A DNA stretch of 40,856 bases from Bacteroidales bacterium (GCA_017553625.1 JAFZKP010000024.1:1-40856); one strand, 5' to 3'; shown: positions 32,299 to 40,856, counted from the stretch's first letter. Numbers and translations are program-made. Notes: generated from the sequence alone by a model not told the origin.

Positions 32299-32329
32299 CC
32301 GTTGAGATAAATAATCAATAGAGTTGATT

Positions 32330-32605
32330 ATGAAAAACGAAATGAAATTTTGTCAAAGCTGTGGAATGCCACTGAATGCTGAAAATCTCGGTACTAATGC
32401 CGACGGCAGCAAAAACGAAGATTATTGCATGTATTGTTACAAAGACGGCAAGTTTACCAATGACTGCACAATGGAAGAGATGATTGAATTCTGTGCACAG
32501 TTTGTTGACGAGGTGAACAAAAACATGCCGAAACCGATGACGAAGGAGGAGTATAAAGCGATGATGCGGCAGTACTTCCCGATGCTCAAACGTTGGAAAA
32601 AGTGA
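32330..32605 (+). CDS. Zinc-ribbon protein (PF12674-like), copy 1
   Basis: 91 residues. The zinc ribbon has CxxC pairs FCQSCGMPL and YCMYCYKDG, followed by a helical tail ending MMRQYFPMLKRWKK. The family (putative zinc ribbon, about 80-90 residues) is uncharacterised. A near-identical copy lies at 38385 (79 of 86 aligned residues the same). The stop TGA overlaps the ATG of the GNAT fusion by one base. Confidence 0.88.
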   Translation: MKNEMKFCQSCGMPLNAENLGTNADGSKNEDYCMYCYKDGKFTNDCTMEEMIEFCAQFVDEVNKNMPKPMTKEEYKAMMRQYFPMLKRWKK

Positions 32606-33462
32606 TGGAAACAAATATAATTTTATTGCGTCCTTGGCGTGATGATGATGCCGAGGTACTTTTTAAATATGCTTCAGACCCTGATGTAGGACCTCGAGCC
32701 GGATGGCCGCCGCATAAAAGCGTGGAGGAGAGCTGCGAAGTGATAAAAAACTTCTTCAGCAATGAAGATACTTGGGCAATTGAACTCAAGGAGACCTCCG
32801 AGATAATCGGATGCATCGGAGTTCTTCGAGCTGGCTCTTCAAACTTGAAAATAGCCGAAACTGAGTGCGAAATCGGCTATTGGATAGCCAAACCTTACTG
32901 GGGTAAAGGTATCTGCACCGAGGCGCTGCGTCTTGTAATCGATTACTGTTTCAATGTGAAAAATTTCACTACACTGTGGGGTGACTATTTCCCCGAAAAC
33001 CCTGCATCTGGCAAAGTAATGGAGAAATGCGGATTCAAAGATACCGGCAAAGAGGTGCTCTGCCCGAATCTGCTAGTTGGTGCTGACCGACTGGTAAAAG
33101 TGATGAGATTGACGAAGAATAAAATGATTGCATACTGTGGCTTGAACTGTGCAAAATGTGACGCTTTTATCGCCACGAAAAACAACGACAACGCTTTGCG
33201 CGAAAAGACTGCGAAACTTTGGTCTGAGCTGAACCAAATAGAAATTTTGCCGAAACAAATCAACTGCGAAGGCTGCCGTGTTGACGGCAAAAAGACCGTT
33301 TTCTGCGACAAGCTTTGTCAAATCCGCCAGTGCGCGATGAAAAAAGGCTTCGAGACCTGCGGCGATTGTCCGAATATGGAACAATGTGCGAAAATATCCA
33401 TGGTTCATATGAATAATACGGAAGCGAAGAGGAGCTTGAAAGATTATTCACTTTTACATTAA
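32605..33462 (+). CDS. GNAT acetyltransferase fused to DUF3795
   Basis: 285 residues. Residues 1-173 form a RimJ/RimL-type GNAT domain: LRPWRDDDAEVLFKYASDPD at the start, GYWIAKPYWGKGICTEALRL as the acetyl-CoA loop region, and NPASGKVMEKCGFK. From Met174 a DUF3795 domain begins with MIAYCGLNCAKCDAFIATKN and carries further Cys pairs (CEGCRVDGKKTVFCDKLC, QCAMKKGFETCGDCPN), probably binding zinc or a cluster. The junction keeps the DUF3795 initiator Met, as if two adjacent genes had fused by loss of the stop codon. GNAT substrate unknown. Confidence 0.85.
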   Translation: METNIILLRPWRDDDAEVLFKYASDPDVGPRAGWPPHKSVEESCEVIKNFFSNEDTWAIELKETSEIIGCIGVLRAGSSNLKIAETECEIGYWIAKPYWGKGICTEALRLVIDYCFNVKNFTTLWGDYFPENPASGKVMEKCGFKDTGKEVLCPNLLVGADRLVKVMRLTKNKMIAYCGLNCAKCDAFIATKNNDNALREKTAKLWSELNQIEILPKQINCEGCRVDGKKTVFCDKLCQIRQCAMKKGFETCGDCPNMEQCAKISMVHMNNTEAKRSLKDYSLLH

Positions 33463-33487
33463 ACAAATGCTTTTTCAAAAAATTTTA

Positions 33488-33495
33488 TATCTTTG
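33488..33495 (+). promoter_or_regulatory. -7 box for the helicase gene
   Basis: TATCTTTG on the plus strand, 31 nt before the ATG at 33526. Confidence 0.6.
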
Positions 33496-33525
33496 CATCA
33501 ATTTTAGAGCATCACTTTCTTAATA

Positions 33526-36500
33526 ATGGCAAAAATTAACGATTATTTCGACAGAATAAGAAATGGTTTTTTTACCAGCGACGTTTTGTCTGGAATCGTT
33601 TTTATTGATACCGAAGTTGGAGTTAAAGATAAAAAAATACACGATTATGGTGCCTATAAGGAGCCAAACAATTCGTTTCACAGCAGTTCAAAGAAAGATT
33701 TTGAGCTATTTATCTCTAAAACTGAATATCTTTGTGGTCATAACATAATCCATCATGATTTGAAATATCTTTCTGATATCAATTCCATTGGTAAGAAGAA
33801 AGTTATTGATACTTTATATTTGTCACCACTTTTATTTCCTCGCCGTCCATACCACAAACTGCTTAAAGATGACAAAATTCAGTCAGATGAATTGAACAAT
33901 CCGCTTAACGACTGCCTGAAAGCAAGAGATTTGTTTTATGATGAAGTCAATGCTTATAATGAATTACCGGAGAGTCTGAAACAGATTTTTGCGGCTTTGC
34001 TGTGCAATATCCAAGAGTTTAAAGGATTTTTTCAAAATCTTGGTTTTATTCCGGTAACCGATGATGTTTCGGAATTAATAAAAAAGGAGTTTATGGGTGA
34101 GATTTGCAGCAACAGCCCAATTGAAATGCTTGTTAATGATCGTCCTGTAGAATTGGCTTATTCGTTGGCTCTTATTGCTACAGATGACTTCGTTTCTGTT
34201 ACTCCGCCATGGCTGTTAAAAAATTATCCATATATTACAAATGTGATAAATTTGCTTTGTAATAAGCCTTGCCATGATACAAACTGCATTTATTGCCGAA
34301 ACAAACTTGATATCCACAGGGGATTGAACGAGGTTTTCGGTTATTCCGAGTTCCGTACTTTTGACGGCGAGCCGATGCAGGAAATGGCAGTGCAAGCTGC
34401 GATTGACGGCGAATCGTTGTTGACGATTTTTCCTACAGGAGGTGGCAAATCTCTGACTTTCCAATTACCTGCCATCATTACCGGACGTGCCGTTCATGGT
34501 TTGACAGTTGTGATTTCGCCGTTACAGTCCCTAATGAAAGACCAGGTGGACAATCTTGCGGAAAATGGTTTAACCGAGGCTGTTACAATTAACGGATTGC
34601 TCGACCCGATAAGCAGAGCAGATGCTTTTGAACGTGTTGCAAACGGGAGCGCATCTTTGCTATATATCGCACCGGAAATGTTACGTTCGAAAACAATAGA
34701 AAACCTTCTTGTTTCAAGAACGGTCGTCCGTTTTGTCATTGACGAGGCACATTGTTTTTCATCTTGGGGACATGATTTCAGAGTTGATTATTTATATATA
34801 GGTGATTTTATCAAAAAGTTGCAAAAAGCAAAAGGAACCTATGAAACGATTCCTGTCTCATGTTTTACAGCTACCGCCAAACAGAAGGTCATTACCGATA
34901 TTTGTGATTATTTCAAGAAGAAACTTAATCTTGATTTGAAAATTTTTGCTTCTTCATCAACCAGAAAAAACTTGCATTATTCTGTCATTCATGCTGACAC
35001 AGAAGAAGCCAAATATAACATTCTTCGCGACTTGTTGATTATGGACCAGTGTCCTACAATCATATATGTTTCGAGGACACAAAAAACAATAGATTTAGCT
35101 CAAAAGCTAAGTAAAGACGGCATAAGTGCACTGCCTTTTAATGGTAAGATGGAGTCAAGTGAAAAAATCGCCAATCAAAACGATTTCATATCGAATAGAG
35201 TGCGGGCTATGGTTGCGACGTCGGCGTTTGGCATGGGTGTGGATAAGAAAGATGTCGGGATGGTGATACATTATGACATCTCCGACTCGCTTGAAAATTA
35301 TGTCCAGGAGGCAGGACGCGCAGGACGTGACCCCAAAACCGATGCGAAGTGTTACGTTCTATATAGCGACCATGATTTAGACAAGCATTTTATTCTTCTT
35401 AACCAGACAAAAATCAGCATCAGCGAGATACAACAGGTTTGGAAAGCGATAAAGGATTTTACCAAGCTAAGAAAACGAGTCAATTGCTCTGCTCTTGAGA
35501 TAGCCAGACAAGCAGGTTGGAATGAAAATGTTGCCGATGTTGAGACTCGGGTGCGTACTGCGGTTGCGGCTTTGGAAGAAGCTGGATACGTGAGTAGAGG
35601 CAACAATGTGCCACATGTTTTCGCCACCGGAATAATGGTGAAAAATATGGATGAAGCACGTGCACGAATTGAAAAGTCAAGGTTCTTCAATAACGATAAT
35701 GAAAAACAAAATGCGATAAGAATCATTAAGTCGCTCATCTCACAAAAGCATATATGTGAAAGCACAAATGATGATGCAGAGTCGAGAGTTGATTATCTTG
35801 CCGACATGCTTGGTCTGACAAAAGGAGATGTCATAAGCTCAGTGAATATGATGCGTCAGGACGGCATCTTGGCGGATTCCAGAGACATGACCGTGTATCT
35901 TGAAAATTCTGAAAACAAATCTCAACAGATTTTTGAAAGATTTGCAAAATTAGAGCGTTTCCTAATCACAACTTTGGCAGACAACGAAGATGCACTTTCA
36001 TATAAAGAACTCAATGAAAGTGCAATTGCTAATGGTGTCGATTCTAATATTAAGAATATCAAGACTTTATTATATTATCTGCAGATAAAATCACTGATTA
36101 AGAAAAAAGAGAAACCATATAATGAAGTAGTCAGTGCTATGTTGTGCCAGGAGCTTGAACCGACATTGCAAAAGCATGATAAGCGGGTTGATATTTGCAG
36201 ATTTATAATTAAATATCTGTACTATAATGCAAGTACGTTTGTCCAGTTTTCTGTTACTGCTTTACTAAAAGAATATGTCAAAAAGCAAAACTATCTTCTC
36301 GTCGAAATACAAGTATTTACCATTGAAGACATAGAGGATGCGCTTCTTTATCTCTCAAAAATTGGCGCGTTAAAACTTGAAGGCGGTTTTCTGGTGTTGT
36401 ATAACGCTATGGAAATAAATCGACTGACTGATATGAAATATCGCTATAAAGTCGAGGATTACCGTATGCTTGACGAGTTCTACAAACAAAAAATCAGACA

Positions 36501-38340
36501 GATACACATTGTGGGCGAATTTGCAAATCTGATGGTTAGAGATTATGATGCCGCTCTGCAATATGTAAATGATTATTTCCAACTTGATTTCAAGAAATTT
36601 ATCGACAAATATTTCAAAGGGGAACGACAGGCTCAGATTGAAAAAAACATAAGACCTGAGCAATACAACAAGCTTTTTGGTGAAATGTCGGAAAAGCAAA
36701 AAGCAATAATAAATGACAAACAATCGAAATATATTGTGGTTGCCGCTGGTCCTGGAAGCGGTAAAACACGCGTTTTGGTTCACAAACTGGCATCTCTGCT
36801 TTTGCTGGAAGATGTAAAACATGAGCAGCTTCTGATGTTGACATTCTCGCGTGCAGCAGCGACTGAGTTTAAGCAACGTCTCATTTCTCTTATTGGAAAT
36901 GCAGCACATTATGTTGAAATCAAGACATTCCATGCGTTCAGTTTCGACATCTTGGGAAAAACAGGTAATCTTGAAGACGCGGATAATATCGTTGCGAAAG
37001 CAGCGCAAATGATAGAGAATGGTGAGGCGGAACAAGGACGCATCAACAGAGCTGTTCTTGTTATAGACGAGGCACAAGATATGGATGAAAACGAATATGC
37101 ACTTGTGCGCGCACTGATAAAAAACAATGAAGAGATGCGAGTCGTCGCCGTTGGCGACGACGATCAAAACATTTATGAATTCAGAGGCTCTAACAGCAGA
37201 TATATGCAATCGCTAATCACTGATTTTCATGCTGTAAAATATGAAATGACCGAGAATTATCGAAGTGTGCAGCCGATAGTTTCGTTTTCCAACGATTTCA
37301 TAAAACGAGTTTCAAATAGAATTAAAGTGTCGCCTTGTGTGTCTGTAAGAAACGATTTAGGAGCTATTAAAATAATCAGGCATAAATCAGAAAATTTAGA
37401 GATACCTCTTGTAAATGATTTAATTGAAACATATAATAACGAAAAAACATGTGTTCTGACAAACACCAATTATGAGGCATCACAGGTGGTTGGACTGCTT
37501 AAACGCAAAGGCATAAAAGCAAAGCTGATTCAATCTGTTGACGGCTTCCGCTTTGGCGATCTTGCAGAAATACGCTATTTCCAGAAACTCATTGATAACG
37601 GACTGCAAACACCCATAATAAGCCAAGAACGTTGGAATGAAGCTAAAAACAAAACGTTAACAAATTATCAGTCAAGTAGTTGTGTTGATTATATAAAAGA
37701 GTTTTTCTCCGTTTTCGAACAAACAAACCACGTAAAATATCGCAGCGATTTGGCAGATTTCATCTTTGAATCGAATTTGGAGGATTTCTGTGGTACAGAC
37801 ACACAAACAATTTTCGTGTCAACAATTCATAAGGCAAAAGGAAGAGAATTTGACACTGTTTATATGCTGTTGGATGATGAAAAGGCCGAAACTGATGAGA
37901 AAATCAGGAAGTTATATGTGGGCATAACACGAGCAAAACATAATTTGTTTGTGCATTGCAATACAAATATATTTGACAACATAAGAAACAGAAATGTATT
38001 AATAAAACAAGATTCGGAATTGTATCAGTCGCCAGATGAGATATCGTTACATCTTGGTCATCGGGATGTGTTTTTGGATTATTTTAAAGGTAAAAAGACA
38101 ACGATTCTTAAAATGAGAAACGGAATGCCATTGTTTTTAAATAATGGATATTTGTGTTCTGATACAGGTGTGAGGCTTATAGCATTTTCAGCAAAATTCA
38201 AAACCGAGCTGCTTTCATGGGAAGAAATGGGATATAAAATCAAGTCAGCATCAATAAACTACATTCTTGCATGGAAGGGAAAGGAAGACAAAGAAGAAAC
38301 AGCTATTATTTTGCCATGTCTAACGCTTAAAAAATATTGA
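33526..38340 (+). CDS. Exonuclease - RecQ helicase - UvrD helicase fusion protein
   Basis: 1604 residues. Residues 1-190 look like a DEDD 3'-5' exonuclease: DTE at 28-30, GHNIIHHDLKYL from about 71, and NDCLKARDLF near 130. A Cys cluster follows (CNKPCHDTNCIYC, about 245-258). The RecQ part has motif I TGGGKS (about 305-310), DEAHCFSSWGHDFR (about 406), FTATAK and MGVDKKDVGMVIHYD ending in QEAGRAGRD, with winged-helix sequence after it. The UvrD part has AAGPGSGKTR (about 1075), VIDEAQD (about 1182), GDDDQNIYEFRGSN, STIHKAKGREFD and LYVGITRAKHNL. Every helicase motif is intact. Both helicases work 3'-5' in their families. A DNA repair or antiphage role is possible; the sequence does not decide. 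Confidence 0.9.
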   Translation: MAKINDYFDRIRNGFFTSDVLSGIVFIDTEVGVKDKKIHDYGAYKEPNNSFHSSSKKDFELFISKTEYLCGHNIIHHDLKYLSDINSIGKKKVIDTLYLSPLLFPRRPYHKLLKDDKIQSDELNNPLNDCLKARDLFYDEVNAYNELPESLKQIFAALLCNIQEFKGFFQNLGFIPVTDDVSELIKKEFMGEICSNSPIEMLVNDRPVELAYSLALIATDDFVSVTPPWLLKNYPYITNVINLLCNKPCHDTNCIYCRNKLDIHRGLNEVFGYSEFRTFDGEPMQEMAVQAAIDGESLLTIFPTGGGKSLTFQLPAIITGRAVHGLTVVISPLQSLMKDQVDNLAENGLTEAVTINGLLDPISRADAFERVANGSASLLYIAPEMLRSKTIENLLVSRTVVRFVIDEAHCFSSWGHDFRVDYLYIGDFIKKLQKAKGTYETIPVSCFTATAKQKVITDICDYFKKKLNLDLKIFASSSTRKNLHYSVIHADTEEAKYNILRDLLIMDQCPTIIYVSRTQKTIDLAQKLSKDGISALPFNGKMESSEKIANQNDFISNRVRAMVATSAFGMGVDKKDVGMVIHYDISDSLENYVQEAGRAGRDPKTDAKCYVLYSDHDLDKHFILLNQTKISISEIQQVWKAIKDFTKLRKRVNCSALEIARQAGWNENVADVETRVRTAVAALEEAGYVSRGNNVPHVFATGIMVKNMDEARARIEKSRFFNNDNEKQNAIRIIKSLISQKHICESTNDDAESRVDYLADMLGLTKGDVISSVNMMRQDGILADSRDMTVYLENSENKSQQIFERFAKLERFLITTLADNEDALSYKELNESAIANGVDSNIKNIKTLLYYLQIKSLIKKKEKPYNEVVSAMLCQELEPTLQKHDKRVDICRFIIKYLYYNASTFVQFSVTALLKEYVKKQNYLLVEIQVFTIEDIEDALLYLSKIGALKLEGGFLVLYNAMEINRLTDMKYRYKVEDYRMLDEFYKQKIRQIHIVGEFANLMVRDYDAALQYVNDYFQLDFKKFIDKYFKGERQAQIEKNIRPEQYNKLFGEMSEKQKAIINDKQSKYIVVAAGPGSGKTRVLVHKLASLLLLEDVKHEQLLMLTFSRAAATEFKQRLISLIGNAAHYVEIKTFHAFSFDILGKTGNLEDADNIVAKAAQMIENGEAEQGRINRAVLVIDEAQDMDENEYALVRALIKNNEEMRVVAVGDDDQNIYEFRGSNSRYMQSLITDFHAVKYEMTENYRSVQPIVSFSNDFIKRVSNRIKVSPCVSVRNDLGAIKIIRHKSENLEIPLVNDLIETYNNEKTCVLTNTNYEASQVVGLLKRKGIKAKLIQSVDGFRFGDLAEIRYFQKLIDNGLQTPIISQERWNEAKNKTLTNYQSSSCVDYIKEFFSVFEQTNHVKYRSDLADFIFESNLEDFCGTDTQTIFVSTIHKAKGREFDTVYMLLDDEKAETDEKIRKLYVGITRAKHNLFVHCNTNIFDNIRNRNVLIKQDSELYQSPDEISLHLGHRDVFLDYFKGKKTTILKMRNGMPLFLNNGYLCSDTGVRLIAFSAKFKTELLSWEEMGYKIKSASINYILAWKGKEDKEETAIILPCLTLKKY

Positions 38341-38384
38341 TTTTTTTCTTTTTTTGCAGACGATTTGTGATAAACAGTTTTTAT

Positions 38385-38660
38385 ATGGAACAAGAAATTA
38401 AATTCTGTCAAAGCTGCGGAATGCCTCTGAATGAGCAGGTTTTGGGCACAAATGCCGACGGCAGCAAAAACGAAGATTACTGCATGTATTGTTATCAGAA
38501 TGGCAAGTTTACCAACGACTGCACAATGGACGAGATGATAGAGTTCTGTGCACAGTTTGTCGATGAGGTGAACAAAAACATGCCAAAGCCGATGACAAAA
38601 GAGGAATACAAAGACATGATGCGGCAATATTTCCCGATGCTTAAACGCTGGAAAAAGTAA
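38385..38660 (+). CDS. Zinc-ribbon protein (PF12674-like), copy 2
   Basis: 91 residues from ATG 38385. The longer frame starts in a T-rich tract just before the helicase stop and is not used. Same CxxC pairs and C-terminal helix as copy 1. Differences are confined to a few positions (AEN/EQV, KD/QN, E/D, A/D). The DNA is also closely alike and the similarity continues 12 nt past the stop. No -7 box is seen upstream, so it probably relies on the helicase transcript. Confidence 0.88.
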   Translation: MEQEIKFCQSCGMPLNEQVLGTNADGSKNEDYCMYCYQNGKFTNDCTMDEMIEFCAQFVDEVNKNMPKPMTKEEYKDMMRQYFPMLKRWKK

Positions 38661-38670
38661 TGAAAACAAA

Positions 38671-39162
38671 TTGGCAAACATCATCACCATAATCCGAATC
38701 TTGTGTAGCATCGCAATATTGTTTTGCAATGCGTTGTCCCCAGTGTTTTATACCTTGTACATTATTGCAGGCGTTTCGGATATGGTTGATGGCTATGTAG
38801 CCAGAAGAACTAATACTGTTAGCGAACTCGGTGCAAAACTGGATACCATTGCCGATTTCGTCTTTGTGGTGGTTTGTTTGATAAAACTGCTGCCGGTTTT
38901 GACAATTCCAAGTTGGCTGTGGATTTGGTTTGGAGTCATCGCTCTTATCAAGATTATAAACATCATTTCTGGATTGGTAGTCCAGAAAAAGTTTGTTGCA
39001 ATTCATTCTATAATGAATAAAATTGCAGGGTTTTTGCTGTTCGTTTTCCCTCTGACGTTGTCTTTTGTCGAATTAAAATATAGTGCTGTGGTTGTCTGTC
39101 TTTTTGCTACCTTTGCAGCAATACAGGAAGGACATTTTATAAGGACGAAAAAAGTCTCTTAA
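38671..39162 (+). CDS. CDP-alcohol phosphatidyltransferase
   Basis: 163 residues if started at the TTG at 38671, with 4-5 transmembrane helices. The family motif is exact: [23 protein letters not shown], i.e. DGx2ARx8Gx3Dx3D. It would join an alcohol (glycerol phosphate, inositol or similar) to CDP-diacylglycerol in the inner membrane. The start is uncertain. An ATG at 38660 overlapping the zinc-ribbon stop is one base out of frame, and the frame contains no other ATG upstream. A single-base change or a real TTG start are both possible. Confidence 0.85.
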   Translation: MANIITIIRILCSIAILFCNALSPVFYTLYIIAGVSDMVDGYVARRTNTVSELGAKLDTIADFVFVVVCLIKLLPVLTIPSWLWIWFGVIALIKIINIISGLVVQKKFVAIHSIMNKIAGFLLFVFPLTLSFVELKYSAVVVCLFATFAAIQEGHFIRTKKVS

Positions 39163-39392
39163 CATCTTTCATGATCTCTTCGTGATCGAAAGCCAGTTTC
39201 TTCTTCAAGTTCCCTTACGGCGCATTGCTCTGTGGTCTCGTCCATGTTCATGAATCCGCCCGGAAACGCCCAACAGCCTTTAAACGGCTCATTGCCACGC
39301 TGAATCAGCAGCACCTGCGGCTCATTTTCTTTGGTTATCACCACGCAGTCGGCGGTGACGGCAGGACGGGGATATTCGTAAGTGTATGACAT
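39137..39392 (-). pseudogene. Nudix hydrolase with central deletion
   Basis: The frame from 39392 encodes the normal N-terminus ([19 protein letters not shown]) and a complete Nudix box, [21 protein letters not shown] then TGF, then turns to nonsense and stops at 39159. One frame over, the same stretch reads [19 protein letters not shown] and stops at 39137, which is the C-terminal helix of this Nudix group. The 50-60 residues normally between the two are missing. The joint lies in GAAACTGGCTTTC, which can be read as either E-T-G-F or K-L-A-F. It overlaps the 3' end of the phosphatidyltransferase gene on the other strand. Confidence 0.7.
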
Positions 39393-39420
39393 TGAATTAC
39401 TTTTTTTTGTATTTTTTTTG

Positions 39421-39428
39421 CAAAATTA
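39421..39428 (-). promoter_or_regulatory. -7 box of the Nudix remnant
   Basis: TAATTTTG on the minus strand, 29 nt upstream of the Nudix ATG. It is divergent from, and 13 bp away from, the lipoprotein -7 box. Confidence 0.45.
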
Positions 39429-39440
39429 CAAAATTATTAT

Positions 39441-39448
39441 TATCTTTG
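39441..39448 (+). promoter_or_regulatory. -7 box for the terminal lipoprotein gene
   Basis: TATCTTTG on the plus strand, 54 nt before the ATG at 39502. Confidence 0.55.
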
Positions 39449-39501
39449 CGAGTTGCTTTTTAATCAATTAAGTGGAATATTAACCTAAAAAACGTTGTAT
39501 C

Positions 39502-40856
39502 ATGAAAAAATTATTAGGTGTTTTTATAATTCTGGCGCTGGTTTTCTGCAGCGTTTCTTGTGATAAAGACAGTGACGGCGGCAGCAGCTCGTCGTTTAAA
39601 ATGAGTAAGGTAAACCTCAATGGTGCTCGTTATCTCGCTTTGGGCGCTAAAGACGGTGCCAAAGATGGTGAGAGCGGCGGATTCCTCTATAGCATCGACG
39701 ATGAGGGCAACCTTCAGCTCATGGCTTACGAATACGACTGCGACGACAATGGTATCGCTACGGAATTGAAACGTAGTCTCACCATCCAGATTACGCAGAT
39801 GATTCCTGTGGGCGATGTCTACATCTGGCTCATGGGATGCCGTTACCAGTGTGACGACTACAGCGGTTTCAGCGATGATATGGCCGATCGTATCCGCGGC
39901 ATGGTGGATCATAGCTGGTGGTCGGATTGGGGTGAGAACTTCCTTCTCCGTCGTAGCGACGGTAAGATTTACGACCTCAATGGTGCGACTGGAGCATTCC
40001 CGATTGGAAACCTTAAATATTTTGGCGGACCGAATGTGCCGTGGGTTTTCGACAATGGAATACCAATACCGCTCGATGGTGACCTTACCGGTGAAAGACT
40101 GCGTAAGCTGGGTCTCATCTCACAAATCGGCGACGACGTCTATCTCGCTTCTGGCTCATATCGGGGCGGATTGAGCAAGCTCCGTATCAATGGCGATAAT
40201 ATCAATGTGATCAATGTGTTGCCGGGTAGTGAAGGAAATCCTATCAACATCGCTTATGCGGTCACCGATAACGACGGTCACCTTGGCACCTGTATCAGCT
40301 ACGGCAGCAATACACCTCATGTGCCGGCTATCATGGCTTCTGACGGTACTTTGCCGGCAATTCAGGGTATTCCGGTTGCTACAGGCTGGGAATCATCATA
40401 TTATCCTGAGATGCGTTGCATCGGAGGTAAGTATTTCGTTTCGATATATTATAACGGAACTCCGACAATTTACCGTGTCGATATCAACGGCGATGTGGCT
40501 ACTGGTACTGCAGTGGCAGAGGGCTATTTCAGTGATGACCCATGTGAGTTGTTGGCATCAATAAGGGTTTGTGTCAGTGATGAGGAGAACTATTCGTGGG
40601 TAAACTGCGAGACTCTCTATACCTTCAATGCAAACACCTATCAGTTGACATCTAACACTCTTCCTTCGGGATGGCCTGGATATGCTTGGTTTGACGCTGA
40701 AGGCCGTTACTATGAGTCGAATTTGTCGAATGGCTTGACGAGCTTCACAATCTATGACCTAGCCACTATGAACACCGAGACCGTCGCTGTCGACCGTTCA
40801 CAGGTGCCACAGTATAATATGGTGACGGAATGCAATTATGACGGCGGCATTATGGC
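39502..40856 (+). CDS. Lipoprotein with beta-propeller-like repeats (3' end outside window)
   Basis: Open to the window edge, 451 codons visible. Lipobox VFCSVSC, then an Asp/Gly/Ser linker (DKDSDGGSSSS). The remainder is a series of short strands with Asp/Gly turns and recurring Y-x-(V/L)-x-x-NG-D units (KLRINGDNINVINVL, IYRVDINGDVATGTAVA, LYTFNANTYQLTSNTL), suggesting a beta-propeller. It resembles DUF4374-type Bacteroidetes lipoproteins in outline, but I cannot fix the family. The mature protein should sit on the outer membrane. Confidence 0.75.
   Translation, partial: MKKLLGVFIILALVFCSVSCDKDSDGGSSSSFKMSKVNLNGARYLALGAKDGAKDGESGGFLYSIDDEGNLQLMAYEYDCDDNGIATELKRSLTIQITQMIPVGDVYIWLMGCRYQCDDYSGFSDDMADRIRGMVDHSWWSDWGENFLLRRSDGKIYDLNGATGAFPIGNLKYFGGPNVPWVFDNGIPIPLDGDLTGERLRKLGLISQIGDDVYLASGSYRGGLSKLRINGDNINVINVLPGSEGNPINIAYAVTDNDGHLGTCISYGSNTPHVPAIMASDGTLPAIQGIPVATGWESSYYPEMRCIGGKYFVSIYYNGTPTIYRVDINGDVATGTAVAEGYFSDDPCELLASIRVCVSDEENYSWVNCETLYTFNANTYQLTSNTLPSGWPGYAWFDAEGRYYESNLSNGLTSFTIYDLATMNTETVAVDRSQVPQYNMVTECNYDGGIM

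Overview
The window comes from a Bacteroidetes chromosome, most likely order Bacteroidales. Three observations support this. Almost every transcription unit is preceded by the Bacteroidetes -7 box TAnnTTTG. One giant secreted protein ends in a type IX secretion (T9SS) type A sorting domain. The secreted and lipoprotein genes are of types common in Bacteroidales. GC content is mosaic: metabolic and envelope genes are GC-richer, while the toxin-antitoxin and defence-type stretches are clearly AT-rich. I cannot name a genus from sequence alone.

Layout. (1) 1-2960 and 8173-11777, minus strand: two pieces of a leucine/isovalerate catabolic locus. One piece is an acyl-CoA dehydrogenase (cut by the window edge) coupled to a biotin carboxylase/biotin carrier subunit. 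The other is the methylcrotonyl-CoA carboxylase carboxyltransferase subunit, a methylglutaconyl-CoA hydratase, an SGNH hydrolase and a GNAT acetyltransferase. Together the enzymes would carry isovaleryl-CoA to HMG-CoA. (2) 3131-8113: an AT-rich block between those pieces, with a YhcG-type PDDEXK nuclease, a membrane protein, a nucleotidase fragment, DUF1905, a Fic enzyme, a GIY-YIG protein and a toxin-antitoxin-SecB-like chaperone module whose toxin is broken. (3) 11829-15524: a second toxin-antitoxin pair, a Cys-rich membrane protein, a BACON-like lipoprotein behind a long structured RNA leader, and an intact HipBA pair. (4) 15664-17514: an exo/endonuclease/phosphatase-fold protein and RlmN.

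(5) 17556-25028: two consecutive small structured RNAs, a 1670-residue T9SS-exported repeat protein, an array of mini-hairpins that reverses orientation half way, a small exported protein with an exosortase-like tail, several hairpins sharing a GCGATGC core, and a MATE transporter. (6) 25094-31545: an envelope operon with an outer-membrane barrel, a TANFOR-like secreted protein, an M28 peptidase whose signal-peptide region carries a perfect 26-nt palindrome, and a membrane acyltransferase. (7) 31562-39428: a second accessory block with a DUF4160/DUF2442-HTH pair, two near-identical zinc-ribbon genes bracketing a GNAT-DUF3795 fusion and a 1604-residue exonuclease-RecQ-UvrD helicase fusion, a CDP-alcohol phosphatidyltransferase and a deleted Nudix gene. 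(8) 39441-end: a lipoprotein running off the window.

The items most worth following up are the pseudoknotted RNA at 13640-13980, the mini-hairpin array at 22921-23150, the paired small RNAs at 17556-17860, and the helicase fusion with its flanking duplication. Three genes (toxin, Nudix, nucleotidase) are truncated or internally deleted while keeping recognisable ends.
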